Assembly: GCA_013399695.1 (NCBI GenBank)
Contig: VXAU01001099.1
Coordinates: 3,854,241 to 3,918,240 of the forward strand
Length of the DNA stretch: 64,000 nucleotides
Source: Formicarius rufipectus
Lineage: Eukaryota > Chordata > Aves > Passeriformes > Formicariidae
Direction: 5' to 3'
Shown here piece after piece: positions 37,405-48,400 of the stretch. The notes below the pieces were generated by a model. That model ran no database searches and had not been told where the DNA came from. It saw nothing but the letters and a program-made list of their open reading frames with translations. Position numbers and translations under genes: made by a program. How positions within the stretch are numbered: position 1 is the first letter of the stretch; each line of letters starts with the position of its first letter.

Positions 37405-37510
37405 CCCAGAGACCATGACTGAGCTTTATTGTGCTGTGCACTGTACAAACAGGTACATGGAGAGGAAACCTGCCCCAAAGATCTTGTAATGTAAATAGGA
37501 GGATAAGGGA
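37405..37510 (+). mobile_element. ancient L2/MIR-like interspersed repeat
   Basis: ATTGTGCTGTGCACTGTACA, then CCTGCCCCAAAGATCTTGTA, ATGTAAATAGGAGGATAAGG and GAAAGCTGGCAGGGAAAG match in order an old amniote repeat (attgtgctaggcactgtacaaac ... ccctgccc.gaagagcttaca.tctaaatag). It is recalled as an L2/MIR-type sequence; the exact family name is not certain. Confidence 0.55.
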
Positions 37511-38215
37511 AAGCTGGCAGGGAAAGAAAGAGGGCTGTGCAGAAAGGACACCTTTCTTGGAGTGGCAGGCAAGGATGAGGAGTGCAGCCAAGTCTCTTTG
37601 GTCCAGGTTCAGTGCTCCCAAGTGCACTCTTCTGTTCTCTACTGGAGTAATTCTGGATCTATTCTGATGGGATTGAAGGAGTTTTTCAAACTGACTGCAG
37701 CTGGAGCACTGTCTGCCCCTTGCTGTTGGAACAGCAGGAGAAGGGACAGACCTTTGTGCATTGGGGAATTACTGTACCTGTTATCATGGGGAGTGGAAGC
37801 CACTTATACCAGTTCTCCTTGGCTTATCTGGTCCTGTGAATAACTCTTTGCCTTCTCAGGAAAGTTGTCCTGATGCTGAACGATTTAATGTGCTAAGTGG
37901 AGTTCTAATAATATAAACACAGTTGATGTTTTTCCTATTGGTGTTTCAGAAATGCCCAATATCCTTGTTAAAACAGGAGTGAAGTAAGTCTCTTGGAATT
38001 AAAATGCACCCTTGCAGTTAGTCTGAGATGTTTTCAAGATGGGTGTCATTTGGTCTCTTTATTCATCAGCTTGCATTGGAGAGGAGGAAATCATATTTTC
38101 ATTTGGTTCATTATTAGTGAAAAGTCTTTAACTGTATCAACTACTGGGAAGTTTATTAATTTCATCCCTGTACTTTTATTTATTTTCTTTACAGCTCTTT
38201 GGTTTACATGTCACA

Positions 38216-38472
38216 AAATCATAGAATAGTTTGGGTTCAAAGGGACCTTAAACATCATCTCATTCCAATGCCCCTGCCACAGGCAGGGACACCTTCCGCC
38301 AGACCAGGTTGTTCAAAGCCCCATCCAACCTGGCCTTGAACAATTCCAGGGATGGAGCATCCACAACTTCTCTGGGAAACCTGTGTCAGGGCCTCCCTTC
38401 TCTCAAAGTGAAGAATTTCTTTCTAATATCTAACCTAAACCTACTGTCTTTAAATTTAAAACCATTCTACTT
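38216..38472 (-). mobile_element. CR1 LINE 3' end, minus orientation
   Basis: Begins AAATCATAGAATAGTTTGGG, the reverse complement of a CR1 3' terminus. It continues through CAGGCAGGGACACCTTCCG, CCCATCCAACCTGGCCTTGA and TCCACAACTTCTCTGGGAAA to GTTTAAAACC-like sequence near 38460. It is less diverged than the copy at 11431 and of the same 3'-end type. Confidence 0.95.
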
Positions 38473-40981
38473 CAGAAAAGGAGATTTGTGTTGTTTATTC
38501 TTTGAAACAGTCTTCTCCTGCTGAAAAGAGGAATTAGCAAAGCTTAACAAGTTCTGGGCTTCTCTCAATGAACTCATCTAGTTTCTTCAGAGCAATATCC
38601 CAGGTGTTTTCTGACTACAGGGCAAACATGGTACCTGTTTAGCACAGAAGAACATGAACTTTAACTGTGAGCAAAGACTTCATTGTGCTCACAGATATAT
38701 TTATTTTAAATATGTCAGTGTCAGACTTTATGCCAGGATAAAAATCCTTTTCTGTTTTCCATGATCTAGAAATAGCTGAAAACTCACTTCCCAAGTGGAT
38801 GATGGGGGACATTTTTGTTCTAAATTTTGAGTGAAATCAATCCACTGTTGCAATAAGAAAGGTTACATCCTAATCTGCTTCCTCCCTGTAGCAAAAGCCA
38901 CTGACATGTCCAACATGATGAGTTGGCTATTGCTGTCAGGAGCTTTGCTCTGTGTGTGATACAATTTGAGAAATGGAATGCTATGGTGTATTTAAGGGCT
39001 GTGTTGTAAAAATGCATGTGCATGGGGGGTAAAATTAAGGTTGCCTGGGTAACCCTAATTCTGGCATTTCCTGATTTTTGAATGCTATTTTGTGCAACCT
39101 TCTCATTGCCTCAGAGTGGTGCTTGCACTGTGTTCCTTTTATATGCACACAGTATAAACACAAATAAATGTTTGGTAATGCTAGTGGTGAACTCCAGTGT
39201 CCTATTTGTTCTTCACTCCATACAGGAGTTGTTTTGTCCTTTGGGTTTGTTTTTGAACCTTTTTAACAGTTAATATTCAAAGGAAAATGTCATGGATTTT
39301 GTCGTCCCATACTGAAGACAGCTCTTTTCAATTGAACCTGGCTGGGCAGGGGTGAATCAGGAAAGAATTTTGCTCGAGGGAATTCTATTTCCTTTGGTAC
39401 TTTTCTCCCTGATTTGCAGTAGTTCTGGATGCAGCTTTTCAATGAGTAACATGTTTCCCCTACAGTTTCTCTTTACTAGAGAGATCAGGATGGGGAACAC
39501 AGCATCCAATCATAGTGATGTAATCTCCAAGGGAAAAGTTTCTTCATCATGCTATATATAGAAATTACTTTTCGTTTTAGCAGGTCTCCTGGATCAAGCT
39601 GTTTTGGACTTCTAGAAGGGAGTGACTGCATCCAAATGGATTTTCTCCAAAGTAAAATGTTCTTTTTTTTTTTTCTTGGATGTGCTTTTAATAGCAAAAG
39701 TTGCTTTAGCTCTCATCAATTTCTTAAAAAAAACACAGAACAGTGAAGTTCAGTGAATCATCTGAAATTGTAGCTGATAGGTAATCTTAAAAATCGAACG
39801 AAGGGAGCAAGGATTGGAGTGTAAGCCATGATGTATGGGGAACTTGAGGAAGTAAAGATGAATGAAGTGTTTCACTGGAGGTGGGAGCAGGAAGGAAGCA
39901 GGTGGGTAGAGCCAGCTCTAAATTAGATAGCTGTAAATATGGTTCAGGTTATTTTTAATATTGTGTCTCTGTTTCTTCTGATGTTGGGGAAAGACTTTTG
40001 GTTTCCTGAGGCCTACTGATTGAACAGTGATGTTCAGTCATGACTGATGGAGAAATCAGAGTTGCAAAATAACAAAGGGAAGAACCAGGTCAGTAATTAA
40101 TTCATCCTGACTATCAAACTCAGTAAATCTCATTGCCCTTTTGAACATGAGGAATGAGGGCAGGTGAACACCTTCCCAGAGTTGTGGAGGGGGGCAGTGC
40201 TGGGGTAGCACCTCCATCAGCAAGTTAATGACTTTCAGCAGCCCTGTGTCCAACCCACTAGTCTGACCTCTTTCTAAAAATGTTTCCCTGTACTGTGATT
40301 TAAAATTAGCATTCTACCCTGGCACGTCATATGATTTTCTAGCAGGGGTAGAGTGAATAAGAGTGTTTAGGACACTCCCAATATCAGCTGTTTTAATCTA
40401 AGTATGAGTAAGGAGGGGTTCAGTGTCCTTCAGACCTGCCTTCTAGGCTGGAACATACTGTTCTTTTCTCCCATCCTGAGCTTTACAATGTACTTTGGGC
40501 CAAATTGTTTGCTGCAGTGAACACCCAGAGTACTATTTGAGTTTATATGATCCCACACAGGTCTTCTTCCCAGTGGGGGCTGGGGAAAGGTGGGGGGTGT
40601 TGTAACTTCCCCAAATCTGAGCACTTCATTCACAGAGAGTTTGAAGTTAGAGAGACATTTGATATAAATTATTATGATATAATACAAAATACACAATTAA
40701 GTCAACAAATAATCTACTTTGTACTAATGCTCTGCAATAATGTTAAATGTGTGATTAAGACATTTTAATGGTTGTGGTCCTAGAATAGATGCAACTGATT
40801 ATGAGGCACATCTGAGTTATTTCTTCTTCTCCTTGTGGTATCTTGTAAGGCAAAGACAATTCCTGCAAGACAGAGCAATTGAATCTTTGATTTAATTTGC
40901 AAAATGAAATTCAACCTGAGTATTGATTTGTTCAGAGTACTGTCACAGTGAGATCATGCAATGACTTGCAGCATTCTGTGC
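38473..40981. other. AT-rich intronic sequence
   Basis: No gene, RNA gene or named repeat is recognised. A short poly(T) lies near 39662-39675. Confidence 0.5.
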
Positions 40982-41048
40982 CAGCTTCTGTTTCCATCAA
41001 GATCACTGGGAACTTTGTCACTGACTTCCTTGAGAGCAGCTCTGGGCT
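40982..41048. mobile_element. MITE-like hairpin relic
   Basis: TTTCCATCAAGATCACTGGG, then AACTTTGTCACTGACTTCCT and TGAGAGCAGC follow the same order as the copy at 37217 (ctcccattgaagtcaatggg, agctttgccattgacttc, tgggagcag). Diverged. Confidence 0.45.
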
Positions 41049-41360
41049 GTTCACGTGTACTTGTCGTGTCAACACCCCCACTTAGCAGGGCCTGAGGACA
41101 AACTGGTCTTGGAGGTGATGCTTCATCGCTCAGAACGCCAGTGGGGAGAGATGTGAATCTTTTGATGTGATGTTTTCAGTCGCTTTCTGAACTAGTTGAA
41201 GTCTCAGTGCCAAGTGGTTGTCACTGCTGAGCTCCTGTATCCATCACAACTCCTCTGACCAAAGGCCCTTGCCCAAATGCACCTCTGCCAGTGCAGCTGT
41301 GCTCACCCCACCCTGGAAAAGACTTGCATGAATCATGAAGCTGTCAAACAATTTTACCAT

Positions 41361-41671
41361 TTTTTTTGTTTGTTTTGTTGTGGTGTTTTGTTTTATTGGG
41401 TTTTTTTTGTTTGTTTGTGTTTTTGTTTTGTTGTTGTTTTGTTTTTTGTTGTTCTTGTTTTGGTTTTTGTTTGTGTTTGTTTTTGTTTGGTTTTTTGGTT
41501 GTTGTTGTTGGTTTCTTTGGTTTCTTTTTTGTTTCTTTTTTTTGTTTCTTTTTTGTTTTGTGGGGGGGGTGTGTTTGTTTTTTTTCCCTTTGTTTTTTTG
41601 TTTTGTTTGTGGGTTTGGTTTTTTGTTTGTTTGTTTTTGTTTTGTTTTGGTTTTTTTTGTTTTGTTTTTTG
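41361..41671. repeat. 311-base T/G low-complexity tract, (TTTG)n-like
   Basis: The plus strand is almost only T and G: irregular TTTG, TTTTG, GTTGTTG and TTTCTTT units, with one G8 run near 41562-41569. The long frames across it (Phe/Cys/Val-rich on plus, Lys/Asn/Gln/Thr-rich on minus) are composition artefacts. It is long for a simple repeat in this window. Confidence 0.95.
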
Positions 41672-42097
41672 CTTGTGAATGCTGCACCGACAGCCCCATC
41701 AGCACAGTTGTCCTGGTTTAGTTGAAACCCTTGCAACTGGCACAGCTCCATGAGCTGGACCAAAGACCTCGGTGCATCCCTGACAGTCACAGTGTGTGGG
41801 CAAAGTGATGCAGGCATTTTGACACCTCTTGTGTGCTGCTGTAAGCCTTCCTTGTTTATTTTTCTCCAGGTCATGTCATTCCCAGTGATTGAAATACTGT
41901 TCTTTGTAAAGAAATTACATAAACTGGTCTTGCCCTGGAGATCTGCTCAGTGCACATTGTGGAAGTCTGGTCTGGGAGTTTGTTACTCTGCTCCACAGAC
42001 CTTTCACAACTCTGGCCAAAAATACTGAAAGTTTTCCATGTTTTTGCACTGTCAGAACTACTGTTACCTGCATTTATCTTGCCAAACCACCTGTATA

Positions 42098-42141
42098 AAC
42101 TCATTGTCTTCAAATTTACTAACTCATTGTCTTCAAATTAT
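42098..42141. repeat. 23-bp direct tandem duplication
   Basis: AACTCATTGTCTTCAAATT at 42098 is repeated exactly at 42121, giving a period of 23 bases and about 1.9 copies. Confidence 0.9.
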
Positions 42142-43511
42142 GCTCCCAGTGACACATGTACAACCCAGAGAAGGAAATAGTGTTGGCTAAATGGCACAGG
42201 AGACATAATTAATGAGTAATGGATTTACACAGCACTGGACCTGGCATGATTTCTATTGTTACTGATTATGCATGATCCAGAAAAAAAAAATAATTCAACT
42301 TGCAAGTTGAGGTGAAGTTTGCAGTGGTGCTGCTTTACTTTTAATCTCAGTGTCTTGCTGTAGTGGCTCTTAATAGCTGTACATGCCATGTAGTCCCGTT
42401 GTACAGTCACAGTGCAGGGATGAGCAACACCACACGTGAGGATGGCAATCCTGGACAAAAGAAAAGCTTTTCCTGAAGACAAAACAGTCCTCTGATGAGG
42501 AAAGCAAAACTTTTTCTTTTCTCCCACCATGAAAATTAGTGATGAAATATGAAAGTCAGGAATTCTTTCCATCTCCTAATTCACAGCTTTCAGATCAACG
42601 TCACAGTATGTCACTGTTTGGAAAATTAATAGCTTCAAGCTGAGTTTTGTCACAACATCCTCGAGTCTGTCTTTACAGTCCAGCAAAAGCACAGACAGTG
42701 CTGGTTAAGTTGCTCTCTTAGGCGAATCTTTTGGTTTATTTACTTCAGCAGTGCTTAGTTACTAAATATAATTTTAGGACATAAATTCTCACTGTTAACA
42801 CTTGGATTTACTCGTTATAATTTGTTTGAAGCCAGCAATGCTACATCATTGTAAGAATGAAGTAAAAGAGAAATCTCCCACTTCAATCTAAAGAATTGTC
42901 GGGTGCTAACAGTTCTGAGGGGAAAGGGCCAATATTTTCAACTCAGGATTCTAAAAGACTTGGACATTTCAATCCATATAAGGATGTGTCTTTATCACAT
43001 GCCTACTTTCAGACATACTGAATCTTTGCAGCCCTTGTTGACATAAATGGCGATTGACATGTTTGTTGCTTATGCTGATGTAGGACTCTGGGTCTGCCTG
43101 ACACATGTGCATGCCCAGTTCTGCAGCATCCAGGACTTTGAGCCAGATGCTGAGCTCCCAACTCTCTGGGCTGGGTGGGTTTGCCATTCTCTCTTCCTCT
43201 TTGACAATCTTCCTGCACCAACCCTCAACAAGTGAGCAAATAAACCAGCTTGAAAGCACAGAAGACTATGGCAAACTTTTCTTCAAGTCTCATCAATACT
43301 TTTGCTGATTGTGTAGTTTGTAGCTTCCAGACTCCAGTATCGGGGCCAAAGTGGCTATTGCTGAACAAGACAAGATGTACGCTTCTCTGAAATAAGTGGG
43401 TTCTGTTGCCTCTTGAACACTCCCAGCCTCAGGAACAGCAGACAAGGACCATTATTCAGACATGCCTTGGCAGAGAGTCACTGATCTTCCAGGCTGGCTA
43501 TAAGTTGGTTC

Positions 43512-43525
43512 TTTTTTTTTTTTTN
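43512..43525. repeat. poly(T) ending in unresolved base
   Basis: Thirteen T followed by N, probably a sequencing or assembly break at the homopolymer; true length unknown. Confidence 0.9.
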
Positions 43526-44855
43526 TCATGTTCTCTGAGTTTTATTGGAAGGAAAATGGTCCTGAACTACTGTATTTCCCAAAGTGCCATGTAATCCAAA
43601 TAAGTCTGGATTTGACTGAACTCCTGTAAGAGGCTTAGTGATATCTGAGCCATTGTTTTAAGTTAATGCTGTTTGATGGGTTGATTACACCTAGTGCTGC
43701 GATGCTCAAAGGCTTGTTTTGTTTGCTATATTCTGGACAAAGAAGTTCATTTGAAGATGAGATCCCTTTCATCATAATAAAAATTAACAAATCCAGCAAT
43801 TGTTCATTTAGCAGCTAGCAGTTCCTGACATGTCTGACTGCATGGACCTTTTAGGTTGGATTCCCAATGTGCACTTCTGATCAGGGATCTGTGTGGTTTT
43901 GATGGAGCTGTTTGCACAAGGCATGATGATCTTTTGGATGTTTCACTGCTTTAGTGTAAGAGCATCTCTCAATGGGGATCAAATTCCTCACTTTCACTGC
44001 TACAAATTTACTGCAAAAACAATCTAGTATAACACATCCTTGCTTTCTTCTTGTGATGGATGAAATTCACTGGCATAAAATGCTCCTTGTTTGTTCTTGG
44101 CTAGCAGTATGATTTGCTGAATGATTACCTGTAGCTGCCAAATCTGAATTACATGCCTTCTTACACTTTGGGAGGATAAAAACATGACAAAGTATCAATC
44201 AAAATGTTGAGTCCAAAGGTATTGTTAGTAAACTGTAACTGTCAAAGGGCATAGTATTAGAGGCAGAAGAATAACTCTGTGCAGATCTTGTATCATATAG
44301 TAAAAATTTTGTCCCAAAACTTAACCATGAACTATCAGCATCATTACAGCTTCAGTGCTCAAATCGTGCTCCCACTCATGTTAGGTGTAAAGGACCATGG
44401 CGAATTCACAGCATAATGATGGAGTTATTAAACACTGAACCAGATTGTGTCCTAATGATTACCATTGTGAATGTGTTCTGATGAAGTGGATATTTTGGGA
44501 GATGTTCAGTCCTCTGGTCATGTGCCAGCAAAAGCACGTGCCCAGCACCTCTGCTGGACTCCCAGCATGAGTTGTGTGTCCTGCTCGGATGCCAGGCCTG
44601 TGCTTGAGATGCTTGATGGGAAGGAGAGAGAGTTGGGCATCGTGAGAGCTTGAGAATCTCAGGGTGCTTAATTATAACATCATCTGGCCAGGAGAAAGTT
44701 GATAGCAGTGTGACTAATGAAACTGAAAACCAAAGAGACTCCAGGGAAAGAGGCAAGATTGATTCCTTCTTGTCATGCAAATATCTTGTCTGATATTGCA
44801 GTTGCATTTACAGTGATTAAATAGAGAGGATCTGTAAACCTGTAATATAAGGTTG

Positions 44856-44871
44856 TTTTTTTTTTTTTTTN
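44856..44871. repeat. poly(T) ending in unresolved base
   Basis: Fifteen T followed by N and more T; the length of the run is not resolved. Confidence 0.9.
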
Positions 44872-45406
44872 TTTATGATCTCTTTAATCATCTGGGAAAC
44901 ACCTGGTCCTACACCAGCTCATAAGAGACTGGCCTCACGGCATCTCTTCTCCTGAAGTAATAACTGCTGGCTATATCATCTATAGTTTGAACTAACCAAA
45001 AAAGTATTGCACACTGGGGAATTGCTCTTTCCAGCCTCACTTCTTTCTGTCATTGGTATGAATAATGTCGTGTCATGTGTTAGCATAATATACTCCCCAG
45101 GTTCTTGCCATGTTTTGAAGAATTGACTTGATTTTTCTTTTCCCCCTTCCTTGATAGTTTCTGTACTGCTGCATTCCTGGTGTTTGAGATCAATCCCATA
45201 TGAGCTAATGGCAGCAGAAAAAGTTATAATTCTAATAATTTTATTTATTTATAATTTGGTGACACCAAAAGCCTCAAGGAGGGCCTAAGGTCTTTCCCAG
45301 GACCTGTTCAGGTACCTTCTGTCTGGCATCCAGATTTGAGAATGTGCTTAAGGGCCTAACTTTTATTTTATGCTCCTGTGTCCTGACAGAAATCACTAAG
45401 AATTTA

Positions 45407-45466
45407 GGGGCCAGATTCATCAGAATATTAAACTTATTTTCCATTGATTTCAGTATCCAGAGTTTC
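45407..45466. mobile_element. MITE-like relic, one end
   Basis: GGGGCCAGATTCATCAGAAT followed by TCCATTGATTTCAGT resembles the end and centre of the hairpin family with a GGCCAGATTC terminus. The other end is not clear. Confidence 0.4.
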
Positions 45467-48400
45467 ATAAATAAAGACTTACTAAGTCATGCAGTGAACA
45501 TGAAGTAGATTGCGTGGATGCAGGTTATGGAGTGAGTGCTGTAGCCTCCTAAGTATTTTGATAACTGTCCATGAGTAAACTCTTAAATTAATGAGTCACA
45601 TGTCAAAATGCCTTTTTAAATCTGTGCTTTGCTGCAGCTGAGGTGCACAGTCCTCTCAGTGTTGCCTGGCACTGGGGGGAACAGCTCAGTGAGTCATGCT
45701 TATGTTGGTTAGCAACCTTGAGAAGTAGTAGGTCTTTTCTTGCCAAAATTATAACCTCTGCACCTGGACACTAGTGCTCTTATAACTCCAATAAACACAT
45801 ATGGAGCTAGTTTTCCAACTGGCAACAGCAGCATAGTTTTATTTGATGGCACTTGAGTCCTAAGTGGGGAACATGCTGTTAATAATAACTTACTGAAAAT
45901 ATTTTGCAGGGAATTTATCACTTATGCAAAATGTATTTTCCTTTTCTTGGGATAACTTCTCTGATTGGTCATTGCATACTGGTGGACATGGAAGCAATGG
46001 CCTGTGTAGGAACTTGGATTCATAATGACAATTTCTGCTCTGACGACTTTAAAGCTATTACATTGGAAACTTATTGTTTTCATTTTGTCGTTATTATAAA
46101 TGTAAATCTGAACTGTAACTTGTAGTTATCCACCAAATGTTCCTCACAGGTATGGTAATCAATAGCTAAATTTGGCAGGGAGTGGGTCCCCTCCAAAACC
46201 CAAACCGCAGAGCGGTGGAGATCACATTGTCACACACAGTTATGTTGCTGGTATTGTGGTCTGTATGGACTGTCTCGTTCAGGGTCCTGTTACAAGATGA
46301 GCTGTTCGTTTCACCACACCTGGGAGGAGAGGTGTTAAGCTTCATCTACCAGGAGGAAATCTATCTCTTAATATGCAAGGCATACAAACTGGGAGGATTG
46401 GAGATTGTGTTATAGAGCCCTAAAGGCTGGCAGGTGACACTCCTGCTGTCTGTACCCCTCTGAAGCATTTTAAGATTAAGGGTAACTTCAGGACAGGATC
46501 AAGAGATTTTGGTCACCAGCTAACCTTCAAAGGGAGAAGATAACCCTTGAAGGACATTGTCCTGTACATCTGCATGCTGCTTCTCAGCAGGCTTTTATTT
46601 AAGAGGGAAACCTAAGGCTTCCCTCTGGCCCTGCCTGAATCCATTTTTCTATATTTGCTTTGTCATCTTGGAGATGCTGCTCCAGTTCCTGTGACACCAG
46701 AGTCAGGGCAGTGCAGCATATTGTGCTGATGGGTACCTGTGTCACATCAGCAGTGGCTGCCCTTGGTTGGGATTTTTGAGGGTACTGTGACCCATGTTAC
46801 ATGGCACAGATCCTCACTGGGATTTGCAAGGCTCTGATTATCCATCTCTCTTTATTTTCAGTAACAACTCAGTGATGGATTTCTTGGGAGTTTCAGGCTG
46901 ACTCTGTCCTGAGCTAGGACAGGAGTTGTGGCCTGCAAACAAAACTGATGTTTCATATTGGCAAGCAGGGCTGAGCTGCAAATAGACTTAAGAAACCTCA
47001 GCAAATCTCCATTGAAGTTTTTCAGTCCTAATAAACACTTTAATACAATCTGTGCTGGAGAAAGGACCTGAGATGGAGCTGGCATCCAGGCTTACACCTT
47101 TGAAATAACGAGTGACTATGGCCAATGAAGTAGGCTGATAACACAGGTGCAATTTGTTCAGGGGTTGAGAAGGGCTGTTGAGTTACATACTGAATCTCTC
47201 CTGTGCTCTGAGGTGTACATCCATCACCATTAGCTCTCAGGTTCCTGTGCCATCAGGTGCCTCCCACAGCCCACTGCTAGTGCAAAGCCATCACAGCAGG
47301 GCAGTGGTAACCACACCAGTGGTGGAACCTGAGGCAGCCTCTTCAAACACTGCCTCAAAGGTGCAGCCATTTGTGATGGCAGGAGGAACTGACTTGTAAG
47401 GTCCTCTGTCAATCCTGAAAATACTAAATGTAGTGAGTCCTAGTGACATTACATGTATATTTGTTATTTATAGGCAAAGACGATCTTCTGCAGACATTCT
47501 CTTCCCACAGATATTGTTTTTTCATTAATATTTAAGAGAATATTTGTGATTCTCAACCCAAGCATGGGACTAACAGTGATAATTGCTCTTATGCTTACTA
47601 AATACATCAACCAGAAAGAGGAAATGTCTGAATTTATGTAGTCCAGTTTTAAAAAAAACACTGGTTTTGCCTTTATAAGAAGAAAGATTTTGTGTTGAAG
47701 GAGAAATGAAAAACATTTCCAGACCTGGGTAAATCTCTTACATAAGCCATCCTTTCTTTTCAGATGCCCAGCAGTAAATGATGCAAATGAAAAAGATACA
47801 GTATGGGAGTACTATTTCAGTGTAATCTTCCACCTCACAACTGATGCCTGAATGATTTTATTATAAGAACAGCATGGTTTGGGGCACAGTGTCAGAAAGT
47901 CAGCTCTTGCCTGGAGCACACATTTGAATGCCAGTAACCCCTCTGTTGCCAATTGTCCAGAGAAATCCTGCTTCCTTATCTTTGAAAACTTTTTCTTTCT
48001 ATGCTTAATACTACCACTGAATGTCAAACCCAAACCCACTGAAAAGGCAACTGCCCTCATGTGGACTGGCTTTTCAGTGCCACTACTAAACAGGCTGTAA
48101 CATGGTTTGCTTCCTTTTAGTGTAAATCAGTATTAGGATGAAGTGTTTGTAGTATGCCTACATCTTACCAGCCTGCCACGGAAAGGCTTTGCCACTGTCT
48201 CCTGCTTCAGGAGAAGCCTGCAGGTGTTCTTTGGAGGGTGCTGTGTTAGGGAGAAGCATGAGGGGTGTGCTGTAACAGTGGTTTGTGGCACTGCAGGTGT
48301 GGGGAGGTGGAGAGGTACTGCCCAAGAGACTTTGGTTTTCAGCCTCCCCCCGGGAAGAGATTTTACTTCATAGAAGAGTGTGCTGAGTTGGTACTGCAGG

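Larger units (their letters stand above)
41672..45406. other. AT-rich intronic sequence
   Basis: Contains a 23-bp tandem duplication at 42098-42141 and two T runs that end in an unresolved base (43512-43525 and 44856-44871). No gene is supported. Confidence 0.5.

Noticed and set aside
41244..41874. Lys/Asn/Gln-rich and Phe/Cys-rich frames of 119-176 codons
   Set aside because: Direct translation products of the T/G low-complexity tract.
45889..46020. Acceptor-like ATTTTGCAG at 45901-45909 with a 38-codon open phase-1 reading
   Set aside because: The pyrimidine tract is weak, no good donor follows, and the peptide is not recognisable.
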